A DNA stretch of 64,000 nt from Paulinella micropora (Eukaryota; Cercozoa; Imbricatea; Euglyphida; Paulinellidae), in NCBI GenBank assembly GCA_019918135.1, contig WBZZ01000433.1:62001-126000 (forward strand), given 5' to 3'. The notes below the pieces were generated by a model. It saw nothing but the letters and a program-made list of their open reading frames with translations. It made no database searches and was not told the origin of the DNA. Positions 41,316 to 52,103 of the stretch are shown here, one piece after another. Positions within the stretch are counted from its first letter, which is position 1; each line of letters starts with the position of its first letter. A program made the position numbers and the translations under genes.

Positions 41316-44300
41316 ATGAGCCAATACAAATCGCTCTTAGGCTTGTCTGAAATTGCGGTTGATAGTCTGGATATAGCCAACCTTGATTTAACGAACACAA
41401 ACATAGTGGGCTTATACACAGATAGGGTGCCAGAAGATGCTGACCCCGTAAATCTTTATTTTACTAATAGCCGATTTGATGCGAGGTTGGCTTTAAAATC
41501 AACGACCGACTTAAAAGAAGGCACTAATCTATACTATACTGATGGTAGGTTTGATGCGCGACTAACCACTAAATCAACCACTAACCTAGCCGAAGGAACT
41601 AACTTATACTACACCACAGCAAGGGCTAATACAGATTTTGACACAAGGATAGCAACTAAATCAATAGATGCTTTAAGTGATGTAGTCATAACAGGCACCC
41701 CCGCCAATAACCAACTGCTCATTTACAGCACAGGTCAATGGCGAAATGTTGCTTCTCCTTTTCTTAGATTGGATGGGCTCGCTATGATGATAGGGGATTT
41801 AAATATGGGAGGGTTTAATGTAGCAAATGTCGGTAATGTTGATGGTATTGATGTTTCTGCTCTTGATAGTTCGGTTGTAAAACTAACAGGAGACCAAACC
41901 ATAACAGGAAACAAAACATTTACTACTTATGTGGTTGTAAAAGACTCAAATCCATCAAACACTGGCAAGTTATTCTTTAATTACAACAATAATATGGGCT
42001 CTATCTATTCGTCGGAAGCGGGTGGAGCAACTGGCTATCCACTAACTATTGTCGGTTCTTCTATACTTTTTGCTCCAACAACAGGGGGCGGAATGACATT
42101 GACAAATAATGTTTTAAATTTTAACAGCACAACGGCAATCAGCGGACTGCCCGCACCATTCTATGACGGCGATGCTTCAACAAAAGCATATACCGATACG
42201 AAACTGGCAAAGGACGGCACAGCGGCTATGACGGGTAGTTTAAATATGGGAGGATTTTCAATAACAAATGTTAATCTTGTTGATGGTATTGATGTTTCGG
42301 CTATTGATACCGCAGTCGTCAAACTAACAGGAGACCAAACCATAGCTGGTATTAAGACATTTAGCAGTATAATAAATGCGAGTGCGGGGATTGATATGAA
42401 AAGCCAAAGCATAACAAATGTAAATCTTGTTGATGGTATTGATGTTTCCGCCCTTGATACTTCTGTGGTTAAACTAACAGGAGACCAAACCATAGCAGGG
42501 AATAAAAAATTTACTTCAACAATAGAAGTGCGGGGTGCTACTGCTCCAACCGCTTTTGATGGTATCGGTATTGCCTTTGATACGGCGACAAATATAGGAG
42601 AGATTGTGGCACAAAAAATAGCAACCGCGGCCTATTATCCGATACAAATAACGGGTTCGTATGTTGATTTATATGCGGTTGATAATGTAATTGCGACCGC
42701 AACGGGCACGACACTATCTTTAAACAACAGAAAAATTACAAACTTAGCCACACCAACAGCAACAACGGACGGGGCGAATAAAACGTATGTGGATACATTA
42801 GATGGCCAAAATGTGAAACTAACAGGAAACCAAACCATAGCAGGAATTAAGACATATAGTAGTGGTCTTGAAATAACAGGAAATTCAACGAACGCGGCCA
42901 CAAAAGGAACATTCGTGGTTTTCAATTCTACCAGTAATATCGGGTCAATTGCTAGTTTGGATATGAAAACAGCGACATATTACAACTTTGAAATTTCTGC
43001 CAAAAAAATAAGTTTTATTATTGACGGGACGATTGTCGGTTGGGTAAATGCTTCGGGGCTAGATTGTAATAGTAGCAAAATAGCCAACCTTGGAACTCCA
43101 ACATTATCAACAGACGGAGCGACAAAAGGATATGCGGACACATTGGACGGACAAAATGTAAAACTAACAGGCGACCAAACCATAACAGGAATTAAGATAT
43201 TTAATGGAAGTAGAAATGATGTAAAAGCACTGACCTTATTAAGCCAAGCCGATTTCAATAATGTTGATATCATTAATGGTGGAAATATAACATATAATGG
43301 GGCGAGGATATTAAACCAAAACGGAGGAGATATCTTTTTCAGTCAGACAACGGGTGATTATCAGTATTTCTTATTTACTCTAAATACTGCTTCAAGTGGA
43401 ACCGCGAACCAACGAGGTTATGTATTTACGAATGTAGCATCTGATGTAAAAGGGGCGGGACTTTATGTTTCAAAACTTTTGGACAATAAAAGTGCTTCGT
43501 CTGACATTGTCCGTTTTAACAATGCTGGCGGTATGCGGTTTTATGGTGCCTTAGATATGAACTCAAACAATATAACAAATGGTGGAACAATAACGGGAAC
43601 AACAATTACTTCAACCGCGGGGATATCAACAACAACAATAACGGCAAGCGACAAAATAACAACAGCATCTGGTAAGCCAATAATCATAGGTAATACAACA
43701 AAGGGCACGGGTGCGACAGGAGGATTAGAATTGTATGGAACTTCAAGCAATATCGGAGGAGCACACTTACAGGCGATAACAACACAGGATGCTTATCCAA
43801 CATTCCAATTATTGAACTGGACACACGACAATATAGGCGTAAGTTTTGATGCTTATTATGACGGCTCAAACTGGAAATCAAGTAATTCTGGCTCAAACTT
43901 TCAAATATACAAAAACTCAAACAAACTCGCTTTTAACTATAAATCAGGCATAACAGCAGGAAACAATATAACATGGTCTGAGGCGATGAATATAAGCACA
44001 GCGGGATTAATAACGGCAAATGCGGGAATTACATAAACTGGCACACTAACATCAGCAACAAATACAAGTGGAGCGAAAATAGGAGTTCAGGGAGCAACAG
44101 ACGGAACAAACGCAAAGGGAATATTTCTATGGGATACGACTAATACGAGTTGGGGCATTTATGCAGCATCTGGTGGGGCTCTAAACACTAGAAGTTTAGC
44201 AAATGGTTTAGCCGTTTCTGGAAATGATTTTAGTTCGTGTAGTTTTCGGTTTAGGGTTGCTAATGATTCTACAATGGGTTTTGTGTGGGAAAATTCAGCA

Positions 44301-45137
44301 GAGCAATTGTTAATGTCGTTGAATGGACTCAATGGGACTTTATGGACGAAAGGATTGATAACGGCTAGTGCGGGGATTACATATTCTGGGGTGCTAACAA
44401 CGGCATCAGCATCAACTAATGGGGCGAAAATAGCAATTCAAGGACAAACAGACGGAACAAATGCGAGAGGAATATTTATGTGGGACATTGGAGATTCAAA
44501 CTGGGGGATTTATATGTCTCAGTCTGGGAATAATAAATCATTAAGTGGAGGAACAGCACCAGCAGGAGGAGTAGGCGGAGGATTAACTTCTTATTCTATT
44601 AGATTTAGAGTGAATGGTTCTTCAACGAGTGGGTTCATATGGGAGAATAATTCAAATACTGCTTTAATGTCTTTGAAAGCGAGCGATGGACAATTATGGG
44701 TATTGTCTAATCCAATTCAATATTCAGACAGGAGAAAAAAAGAAGATATAAAGGAATGTTTAGGCTTAGATTTTATTAATAAGTTAAATCCAGTTTGCTA
44801 TCGTATGATTGATGACAAAAAGAAATGTAGGACTGGGTTAATAGCACAAGAATTAGAAGAAATACTAACAGAAATGGATATGTTAGATTTTGGCGGTTTC
44901 ATAAAAGAAACAATTATGGTTCCGTGTCCAAAGCAGAGAAAAGAATACGAATTGAAGGGTGTAAGCATCAATCCAGAAGATGTTAAATGCGTTGATAGTG
45001 GTGATGTCGGTTATGGTATAGGTTATTCCGAGTTTATCGCACCATTAATTAAGGCGGTTCAACAATTATCGGAAAAAATAAATAATATAACTAATGATAT
45101 AGCTGACTTAAAAAAACAATTGGACAATGCCCCCTAG
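41316..45137 (+). CDS. Long fibre protein with C-terminal S74 chaperone, interrupted by one TAA
   Basis: From MSQYKSLLGLSEIAVD, the frame would give 1273 aa but for TAA at 44034-44036. Residues about 90-900 are imperfect beta-type repeats (VKLTGDQTIAGIKTF, NLVDGIDVSALD), typical of trimeric phage-like fibres. After the stop the same frame resumes with two GAKIGVQGATDGTNAKG-type repeats and ends in a peptidase S74 intramolecular chaperone: SDRRKKEDIKE (Ser1137, the autocleavage site) and TGLIAQELEEI. At the stop, the parallel repeat near 44385 has Tyr (ITYSG against IT-stop-TG), so TAT to TAA explains it. With the stop, the fibre would lose its trimerisation chaperone. It is the largest structural gene, divergent from the charged-protein gene. 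Confidence 0.88.
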
Positions 45138-45474
45138 ATTACACCCTCCACCTCCACTCATTGATATGGCAGATGGAGAACTAACACCAGAGTTGAAGAA
45201 CCGTGTTTTGGATATTTCGTTGAAGAATGAAGAAAAAAAAGTAGAGCACGAATTGGAAGATAACTGGAATTGTTGTTGTATAAAAAACAGGCCAACCGAC
45301 AGCCGACTTATTAAATACTTATTTCAAATGGGTATCATTATCGCCATCATCACCCTTTGTATCGTTAGGTTATCTGAAAAGAACTTACCGTGCGAGACAG
45401 CCAACACGTATGTCGGTATTTTAACACTATTAATAGGCATCTGCCTTCCTAGCCCTTCTAGCTCAAAGAAGTGA
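45127..45474 (+). CDS. Small membrane protein
   Basis: 115 aa starting 8 nt inside the end of the fibre frame (MPPRLHPPPPLIDMADG). A charged N-terminal half and a Cys cluster (WNCCCIKNRP) precede two hydrophobic segments (MGIIIAIITLCIVRL and YVGILTLLIGICL), with a PSPSSSKK tail. Similar two-helix proteins are common in Polinton-like viruses; a virion membrane or assembly role is inferred. Confidence 0.75.
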   Translation: MPPRLHPPPPLIDMADGELTPELKNRVLDISLKNEEKKVEHELEDNWNCCCIKNRPTDSRLIKYLFQMGIIIAIITLCIVRLSEKNLPCETANTYVGILTLLIGICLPSPSSSKK

Positions 45475-45728
45475 GCACTCATATAGCTGGGTTTTATACC
45501 AAGAGCTATCACCAGCACAGATTAGCGGAATAGCTTCATCAAAACTAACACACCAATCGCTGAAAGGTTTATACACACATTTAAATTTGGTTTCTATTCC
45601 TTTTTGAATACACCACACACAACTTCCATTTTTTTTATCGCTGACCCGTGAATAGAAATCACAAGCTGTCCGAGCAGAAATATTAATTAATAAAAAGTTT
45701 ATAAATGTAAATATAGAGAGCATCGCAA

Positions 45729-46091
45729 ATGGCGGACTATAAATTCCAAAAGATTATTTTTCTGAGTAATGATTTTGCGGGCGGTAGCAAAACATTTGAC
45801 AAAACCATTAAATTGAACTTTACCCCAACTAGAATGAATGTTAAGTATATCCACTATATGAATGATATGACTGAAACGAAAACAAAAATTCTTCATATGG
45901 ACCGCATAGGAATTATTGGCACATTCGCTGATAGCAATGTCGCAAACATTTCCAATCTTAGCTACAACTTGGGGATTATTAATTGGACTGACGGTCAATA
46001 CACATTTAGAGTGCTTAAAACAGACAATGGCAGTATTGAGACTGACCTGCTAGCTGGAAGAATTGTTATTTGTTTAGAATTTCTCGCATAG
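45729..46091 (+). CDS. Unknown protein, 120 aa
   Basis: MADYKFQKIIFLSNDFAGGS; predominantly beta (KTIKLNFTPTRMNVKYIHY, RIVICLEFLA), without Cys or membrane segments. It lies among virion genes, so a minor structural protein is likely. An AAATATAGAG box sits about 15 nt upstream. A GGGGCCTGCTCCCC hairpin follows the stop. Confidence 0.65.
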   Translation: MADYKFQKIIFLSNDFAGGSKTFDKTIKLNFTPTRMNVKYIHYMNDMTETKTKILHMDRIGIIGTFADSNVANISNLSYNLGIINWTDGQYTFRVLKTDNGSIETDLLAGRIVICLEFLA

Positions 46092-46183
46092 GGGCCTGCT
46101 CCCCCTACGACCCCGCCAGTAAAATAAAAATATATTTTAGAATATATAAAAGTATTTGGAGGTGCGGAGGCGAAGTCTCTGCT

Positions 46184-47008
46184 ATGGAGAAAATAAATAA
46201 TGTAAAGGTTAAACCAGTTAAGCAAAACGGAGATGGCGACAAGTTGGCAAAAGGATATAAGTTGTTTGATGAACCGTATGCCAATATTTTTCTTCTCGCT
46301 CGCAAGAAGAGTGGCAAGACGACCGCACTGTTTGAAATACTGAAAAGGACGACTGACAAAAATACCCGTATTGTTATTATAGCCAGCACAATACACAAGG
46401 ACCACATTTATAAAGAAATGGTTAAGCACTTCAAGAAGAAAGGCAACCCGATGGCGATATACACATATTTGAAAACGGATGGCCTGTCTGTTATTGATTA
46501 CGAGTTAGATAAACTGAATAAGCCCGACGAAGAGCAAGAAGAAGGCGAGATTGTTCAAGACGAGAAAGAAGAACCGAAGCCGAAGTTTCTTTATTTTGGA
46601 AAAGAGGAAAAGAAGAAGCAGGAGGGAGGCGAAAAGGTGGAGAGACCGAGCAAATACATTACACCAGAAGTTGTTTTCGTGCTAGATGATTTAGGTAGCT
46701 CGTTGAGGGATAAGTCAGTAAGCGACCTGTTGAAAAAAAATAGACACTACAAGTCAAAGGTGATTATGAGCTCGCAGTATCTTAACGATATGAAACCTGA
46801 GGCTATCAAACAGCTGGACTACCTTCTTATTTTTCCTGGACAGAGTGTTGATAAAATTGAACTTGTATATAAACATTTAGACCTTGGATATGAGTTTAAT
46901 TACTTCATTGAAAAATATCACGAGGCGACGAAAGAGAGGTTTAACTTTTTGTATGTTGATGCGGTATCTGATGAATTACGAAAGAACTTCAATATTCGTT
47001 TTACTTAA
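46184..47008 (+). CDS. Packaging ATPase (FtsK/HerA, A32-like)
   Basis: 274 aa from MEKINNVKVKP. Walker A is ARKKSGKTT (about residues 39-47); Walker B is VVFVLDDLG (about 163-171), followed by a sensor region VIMSSQYLND. This is the pattern of the DNA-packaging ATPase of Polintons and related viruses, which pumps the genome into capsids. A charged insert (about residues 110-155, EEQEEGEIVQDEKEEPKP) lies between A and B. The frame is intact; the open stretch upstream of the ATG (from 46070) is not conserved-looking. Confidence 0.9.
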   Translation: MEKINNVKVKPVKQNGDGDKLAKGYKLFDEPYANIFLLARKKSGKTTALFEILKRTTDKNTRIVIIASTIHKDHIYKEMVKHFKKKGNPMAIYTYLKTDGLSVIDYELDKLNKPDEEQEEGEIVQDEKEEPKPKFLYFGKEEKKKQEGGEKVERPSKYITPEVVFVLDDLGSSLRDKSVSDLLKKNRHYKSKVIMSSQYLNDMKPEAIKQLDYLLIFPGQSVDKIELVYKHLDLGYEFNYFIEKYHEATKERFNFLYVDAVSDELRKNFNIRFT

Positions 47009-47076
47009 TTTAAAATAATTATTTTTTTCAAAACTATATATAGATACATCTTCATCTACGACGAAGTTGTAGGTGA

Positions 47077-47382
47077 ATGCTAACATCACCAGTGATTATT
47101 TCACAACCATCGGGATACAATATCAGCTACAATCCCAGTATGCCACAAGCGGGAGGAAGAAAGAAGAAGGGAAAAAAGAAACAAACAGGAGGCAAAGTTA
47201 ATTGGGCCAAGGTCGGAAAAGCGATAGTGGATGCTAATAGGTTTATCAAGAAGAACCAGTTGATTTCAAGGGGTGCTACCTTTCTTAGCGATGTCGGAGT
47301 GCCTTATGCTGACCGTGTAGCAAAGGCCGCGATGAAGCAAGGATACGGCAAGCAACGAGGTGGAGCCGTTAAGTTTCGTTAG
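47077..47382 (+). CDS. Small basic virion-type protein
   Basis: 101 aa: MLTSPVIISQPSGYNIS, a basic Gly/Lys stretch (GGRKKKGKKKQTGGK), a helical ISRGATFLSDVGVPYADRVA segment and a GYGKQRGGAVKFR tail. Basic Gly-Lys proteins of this size next to protease and capsid genes occur as core or protein VI-like proteins in Polintons and adenoviruses; the Gly-Gly sites would suit the protease. Assignment by context. Confidence 0.65.
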   Translation: MLTSPVIISQPSGYNISYNPSMPQAGGRKKKGKKKQTGGKVNWAKVGKAIVDANRFIKKNQLISRGATFLSDVGVPYADRVAKAAMKQGYGKQRGGAVKFR

Positions 47383-47406
47383 CAGGGGCAAGCCCCCGCA
47401 CCCCCA
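47382..47406 (+). terminator. GGGGCAAGCCCC hairpin after the basic-protein gene
   Basis: GCAGGGGCAAGCCCCCGC begins at the last base of the stop codon and is followed by ACCCCC. Near-identical copies follow the protease (49465) and major capsid (52013) genes. Confidence 0.65.
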
Positions 47407-47473
47407 ACATTGGTTTTATATTAAACTAAACTTTCTATTAATTTTTTTTACTAATAATATACAACCAGTAGTA

Positions 47474-49465
47474 ATGCGAAGTAAGCCGAAGAAACAAAGA
47501 CCGCCGAGGATATACAGAACCAAAGATGGTCGGCCATATATTAAAGTGAAAGGCAAACGAGCATATCTCAACTTTGGCGAGAAAACGAATGACCTTTCAA
47601 CACTTCAAATCGTTAAACTGTTTCTGAAATATATGAAAGGGGATACCCATTCCAAACCAAACAGGCGGGGTCGTAGGGGCGGAGTCCCTACAATTGTTAA
47701 GTCCGAATTCAATCGCCTTGAACACGAGAACCGCAACCAGATACAAAACAACCTGCTGAAAAAATATGAACTAATACACGAGCAGGAAGAAAAGGAAAAG
47801 AAGTTAAGAGAACAGGCGGAAGATGAGAAGAAAAGAATGGAGAGGAAGGAGAATGCCGACATTAAAGAAAGACAAGAAGACCTCATAAGGGAGGCGAACA
47901 GAGAGCAAAAACTTATAGAGGATGTAAAATTTGAACAAGATAGAAAAAACAATTTGATGTTATTACCTCCTTTCCAACCTCAATACATACAAGCACCACC
48001 ACAAGCACCACAATTAGGACCGCCCCAAGCACCACAATTAGGACCACCACAAGCACCACCACAAGCCCCACAAGCACCACAAGCACCACCACAAGCACCA
48101 CCACAAGCACCACCACAAGCACCAGAAGAAAAACAGATGGCTTTGAAAACAAAAGAAGAGAAAAAGGCTGAGAAGGAATTAAAAGAAAAATACATTGAAT
48201 TAATGAAGAAAGCGGGCTTTACAACTAAATTTATTAAAGGTTTGAGCAAAACAGAATTTATCAAACTTGGCACTGGAATAGAGAAAGCGATAGCCGATGC
48301 CCAATCAGCAGATGAGCAGAAAGAACTGGCGGAACAATACAAAAAAGAATTAGAACAAGAAAAAAAACTAGCGGAGGCCAAAGCGAAACACTTTGAAATT
48401 AAAGACAAAATATCATACATATCCGCAGGTTTAAGAAATGATTACAAGTATCCGAAATTGGACATACCCAAAACTTTGGGCCCTGCTTTGGAAAAAGAAA
48501 TGAAAGCTCGGGGCAAACCACCACCCAAAAAAGTTAAAGGAAAACACACGACAGCGGGTATGGCACAAGTTATAGTAGATGAAGGTATTGATTTAGGAAT
48601 AGACCAGAATGAAATGAGAAAGAAACTCGCTGATTATTTGGGAATAAACCAAGCTGGTGCTGGGGCAAAAACGATGGAGGAATTAATACACAAACTTTTA
48701 ACGATAGCAAAAATTAAGAAATATTTGAAGAAGGGCAAATACAGAAAAAAAATGAAGAAGAAGGATTATGTAAATAACTTAGTAACTGAAATGAGAAGCG
48801 ACCCAAACATTAAAAATCAAGTTTCAAATAATCTCGGTATTCAACCAACCGAAGAACAGCCAACAGAAGAGCAACAAACAACACCAACAGAAGAGCAACC
48901 ACCACAACAACCGCCAGCCACCGAACCACCCACAGAAGAGCAACAAAAGCTACCAGTTAACTTAGCGGGGGAAGGTAGAGGGCTAATGACGGATGAAATA
49001 GACAACATTATGAAAAAGCACGAATGGTATTTGGGGACTGTGGCGAGCGACGAAATAAACAAACTGAAACCAGAAAAAAGAAAGAAGTATGGCTTTATAA
49101 TGAACTTGGATAAGTCTAGCCAACCAGGCTCACATTGGATTGCTGTTTGGATTGATACCATTAAAGATGACACTATTGAAATCTACGACCCTCTCGCACT
49201 GTATAAGCCGACTGAGCTATTTCTTCACCAAATGAAACAGCTTATTGAAAAGAGTAAGCCGAACACATATCTGCTTATGAAGGTTAATCAAGTCAAAAAC
49301 CAAAGCGACACGACAGATACCTGCGGATGGCATAGTATTAGGTTTTTGTTAGAGCGGGCAAAAGGTAATCGGTTTAAATTTGCCAGCGGTTGGACGGACT
49401 TAAAAGAAAAAGAAGCGGATGAGTTGAAAACCCAGAACGGCTATGGCTTTGACACTTTCATTTAG
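47474..49465 (+). CDS. Adenovirus-type cysteine protease with long N-terminal extension
   Basis: 663 aa from MRSKPKKQRPPRIYRTKDG. Residues 1-60 are basic with a TKDGRPYIKVKGKRAYL strand pair. About 100-190 is a charged coiled coil, and 165-220 contains QAPPQAPQ repeats. A second charged region runs to about 480, with a TEEQPPQQPP linker near 455-485. The C-terminal 160 residues are a C48/Ulp1-like protease: His554 (SHWIAVW), Asp572 (YDPLA), Gln in NQVKNQ, and Cys617 (DTCGWHS). It should process virion proteins during maturation. The extension is far longer than the roughly 200-aa adenovirus enzyme. ATG chosen because the frame upstream overlaps the preceding hairpin. Confidence 0.9.
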   Translation: MRSKPKKQRPPRIYRTKDGRPYIKVKGKRAYLNFGEKTNDLSTLQIVKLFLKYMKGDTHSKPNRRGRRGGVPTIVKSEFNRLEHENRNQIQNNLLKKYELIHEQEEKEKKLREQAEDEKKRMERKENADIKERQEDLIREANREQKLIEDVKFEQDRKNNLMLLPPFQPQYIQAPPQAPQLGPPQAPQLGPPQAPPQAPQAPQAPPQAPPQAPPQAPEEKQMALKTKEEKKAEKELKEKYIELMKKAGFTTKFIKGLSKTEFIKLGTGIEKAIADAQSADEQKELAEQYKKELEQEKKLAEAKAKHFEIKDKISYISAGLRNDYKYPKLDIPKTLGPALEKEMKARGKPPPKKVKGKHTTAGMAQVIVDEGIDLGIDQNEMRKKLADYLGINQAGAGAKTMEELIHKLLTIAKIKKYLKKGKYRKKMKKKDYVNNLVTEMRSDPNIKNQVSNNLGIQPTEEQPTEEQQTTPTEEQPPQQPPATEPPTEEQQKLPVNLAGEGRGLMTDEIDNIMKKHEWYLGTVASDEINKLKPEKRKKYGFIMNLDKSSQPGSHWIAVWIDTIKDDTIEIYDPLALYKPTELFLHQMKQLIEKSKPNTYLLMKVNQVKNQSDTTDTCGWHSIRFLLERAKGNRFKFASGWTDLKEKEADELKTQNGYGFDTFI

Positions 49466-49489
49466 CAGGGGCAAGCCCCCGCACCCCCT
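49465..49489 (+). terminator. GGGGCAAGCCCC hairpin after the protease gene
   Basis: Same sequence and placement, starting at the last base of the stop codon. Confidence 0.65.
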
Positions 49490-49591
49490 CCGTTGTGGTA
49501 AGCGATTAAAACAAAAAATATATTTTTCTATATATACTAACCTTTTGAAAAAAAGCTTCACCAAAAAGTCGGGTCGTAGGGTGTCCCTACA

Positions 49592-50404
49592 ATGGAATAT
49601 CGTGGCGGGCGAAGTAGTAATATTTACTATGTCAATAGCAAAAATAGGATAAACGGCACGGACAGTGATTTCACACACTCCATTGATATGAAATCGCTAG
49701 ACAATCCAACACATTGTAAAATACTTCATATTTATGTGCCTAAATCTTATTATTCTGTTTCTTCGCCATACAATACTTTTACTCTGAGCGAAGATGGATT
49801 TGAGGCGCTAATTACGATACCCGAAGGAAACTACACGATGAATAACTTAAAGAATAAACTGGCCGAGGTGCTAACCGCAGACAGCCCCAATGACTACACA
49901 TACACAATAACAAGCAACAACACAAACACCGACCCAGAAGACGGCAAGCTATTATTTACCGTAGCGAATAACGGAGGCATTCAACCGCGGTTTATATTTG
50001 ACACCGAAACTCGCATTCACGAAGTAATGGGTTTTGACCGCGACTCAACATATTTCTTTGCCAACAATACCATTAGGTCCCCAAATGTCATAATCTTGAC
50101 TGGCGAAAAAACATTATATTTACAGTCAGACCTCGTTGGGGAAGGCGATAATCACGTATTACAGGAAATATACACAGCGAATGAAATCCCGTTCGGCTCT
50201 GTTATCTACGACGGCTCTGGCAGTGAATACGGCAAACGACTATCTACTAGTTCAAGCAATTTGTATTGGTTTTACTTGACTGACGAAATCGACCAACCAG
50301 TTAATCTCAATGGGCTAGGTATTGTAATGACATTGTTGATTTACCGTGAGACGAATTATTTTAATTTATTTACATCATTCTTTAATCTACTCAAATCAAG
50401 GTAA
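49592..50404 (+). CDS. Minor capsid (penton) protein
   Basis: 270 aa (MEYRGGRSSNIYYVNSKNR). Beta-rich with alternating strands (KILHIYVPKSYYSV, EALITIPEGNYTM) and a final NLNGLGIVMTLLIYRE strand, a pattern characteristic of single jelly-roll penton proteins of Polintons and virophages. It lies directly before the major capsid gene, the usual order. The open frame is intact. Expected to form the fivefold vertices. Confidence 0.82.
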   Translation: MEYRGGRSSNIYYVNSKNRINGTDSDFTHSIDMKSLDNPTHCKILHIYVPKSYYSVSSPYNTFTLSEDGFEALITIPEGNYTMNNLKNKLAEVLTADSPNDYTYTITSNNTNTDPEDGKLLFTVANNGGIQPRFIFDTETRIHEVMGFDRDSTYFFANNTIRSPNVIILTGEKTLYLQSDLVGEGDNHVLQEIYTANEIPFGSVIYDGSGSEYGKRLSTSSSNLYWFYLTDEIDQPVNLNGLGIVMTLLIYRETNYFNLFTSFFNLLKSR

Positions 50405-50485
50405 TTAATTAATTTTTTTTTCTCGGATTAAAATATGGGAACCTTTTAAAAAAGCTTCACCAAAAACTTCGGGCACTTACACAAA

Positions 50486-52012
50486 ATGCCCACACAACAC
50501 GGAGGCGAACTAGATTTCAGCAGGACTGACTACATCAGTGCTTCTTATCGCTTGAATAAGCTTACCCCTCGTGAGGGTTCTATTAATATCACTGTTTCTA
50601 CCGCGGGAGGACAGGAAAGCAACTTTGACCTTATCAGCCGTCCTTTTAACTTGGCTCGCTCTGTTTTGAGTTTTAATTATGCCCCAGATGCGAAGGCTGG
50701 AAACTACAATAAATGCTTTATGGATTGCCTGGCCCCGATTAGACAAATTCAATTGATTACTAGGGGTGGTGTTTATCTATGCGACATTAACGAAGTCGGA
50801 AATATCACCAAGATGATTTGGAAACCCGAAACCTCCATTGATGATTTACTAGCTTTGGAAAACCACGATAATGGAAGTGGAGCTGGTTGTATGCTTCAAA
50901 AGTGTAATGCTACAACTACATTTCAACCCGCTAGCGATGCTACAAGGTTGGCCGCATTACAAACAGCATTGGCCGCTTCGGCAATAGCAGGAAATGCTGC
51001 GGGGCAAATTGATACTGGTATTGATGTTGCTAAGGCTCAGGTTCAGGCCGCATTAAAGGCTTGGATGGCACAACCCACCACAAATGCCCGCCGACACGAT
51101 GATGCCCTTATCGCGAATGAGACTGGCACGAGTAAGTTCGTTAATGTTGCTTTTAATGAGGCTAAGTATTTTTCAGCTGGAACTATTAACAATGCCAGCC
51201 CAAGTGTTAATGTTAAGATTAATCTTGGAATGCTTTACAATACTATTTTCGCTCTGGATAAAACTATTATGTTTCCAGAAATTTTGACTTTGCGGCTTGT
51301 TTGGCAACAGACACCCAAAATCTTTTATTACAACAATGATGCTCTTTCCACTGGCGGAGGCACTGTTGCGGTAGCTGATTCAAATGTTACTATTACTAAT
51401 CTCAGCCTGTTCTTAGCTGTTGAAACTAACCCAGATGTTGTTCAATCAATTCAACAGAAGATTATGAGCCCCGAAGGTATGAGCTTCAACATTGATTATT
51501 CTTATTTGTATAAAAACACTGTCGGGCTCGCTTCAACTTCTCAAAATGTTATCCTTAGATTTGACAGAGGCCGCGGACGACGAATTAAGAAAATTTATCA
51601 CTCTGTTTTCAATACAACCGAAAATAAGAACACCGCTTATGACAATAGCAACCTGCTCGGTTCTAAGGTCCAAACTTTTTATACCACACTAGACGGAGCA
51701 CGACTTCAAGAATTCAATGTTGATTGTCAAACTGGAAAACTAGAAGACTATATGTATCTTAAACCAAAGTTGGAAGGCTCTTCTTTGATGAATAGCAATC
51801 TTTATCAATACAACTGGGTTTGGTGCGATAGCTTTGACAATACTCGTCCGCTGTGGAGCAAGGACCAAAATGAAATCAGCGGACTACCACTAGACACCGA
51901 GCGACGATGGGAGTTTATTGCTACCACTGCGAATATTGCGTCCAATCATTACACATTTGTCGTCACTCAGCAAGAAGTAAATGTTAAGAATGGCACCATT
52001 ACTAGAACCTAA
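50486..52012 (+). CDS. Major capsid protein, double jelly-roll
   Basis: 508 aa (MPTQHGGELDFSRTDYIS). N-terminal RLNKLTPREGSINI, FNYAPDAKAGNYNKCFMD and IRQIQLITRGGVYLCD, later KTIMFPEILTLRLVWQQTPK and a C-terminal YNWVWCDSFDNTRPL. Length, order and context match the double jelly-roll major capsid proteins of Polintons. The capsid would be icosahedral, with trimers of this protein. A helical insertion rich in Ala (about 150-195, LAALQTALAASAIAGNAAG) is present between sheets. Intact. Confidence 0.88.
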   Translation: MPTQHGGELDFSRTDYISASYRLNKLTPREGSINITVSTAGGQESNFDLISRPFNLARSVLSFNYAPDAKAGNYNKCFMDCLAPIRQIQLITRGGVYLCDINEVGNITKMIWKPETSIDDLLALENHDNGSGAGCMLQKCNATTTFQPASDATRLAALQTALAASAIAGNAAGQIDTGIDVAKAQVQAALKAWMAQPTTNARRHDDALIANETGTSKFVNVAFNEAKYFSAGTINNASPSVNVKINLGMLYNTIFALDKTIMFPEILTLRLVWQQTPKIFYYNNDALSTGGGTVAVADSNVTITNLSLFLAVETNPDVVQSIQQKIMSPEGMSFNIDYSYLYKNTVGLASTSQNVILRFDRGRGRRIKKIYHSVFNTTENKNTAYDNSNLLGSKVQTFYTTLDGARLQEFNVDCQTGKLEDYMYLKPKLEGSSLMNSNLYQYNWVWCDSFDNTRPLWSKDQNEISGLPLDTERRWEFIATTANIASNHYTFVVTQQEVNVKNGTITRT

Positions 52013-52037
52013 GCAGGGGCAAGCCCCCGCACCCCCG
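52013..52037 (+). terminator. GGGGCAAGCCCC hairpin after the major capsid gene
   Basis: Third copy, abutting the TAA stop. Confidence 0.65.
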
Positions 52038-52103
52038 CCAGTGAAGTAAGAAGTAATTATTAATTTTTGATAGTTAATTTATTTTTTTGATAATATAGAA
52101 ACT

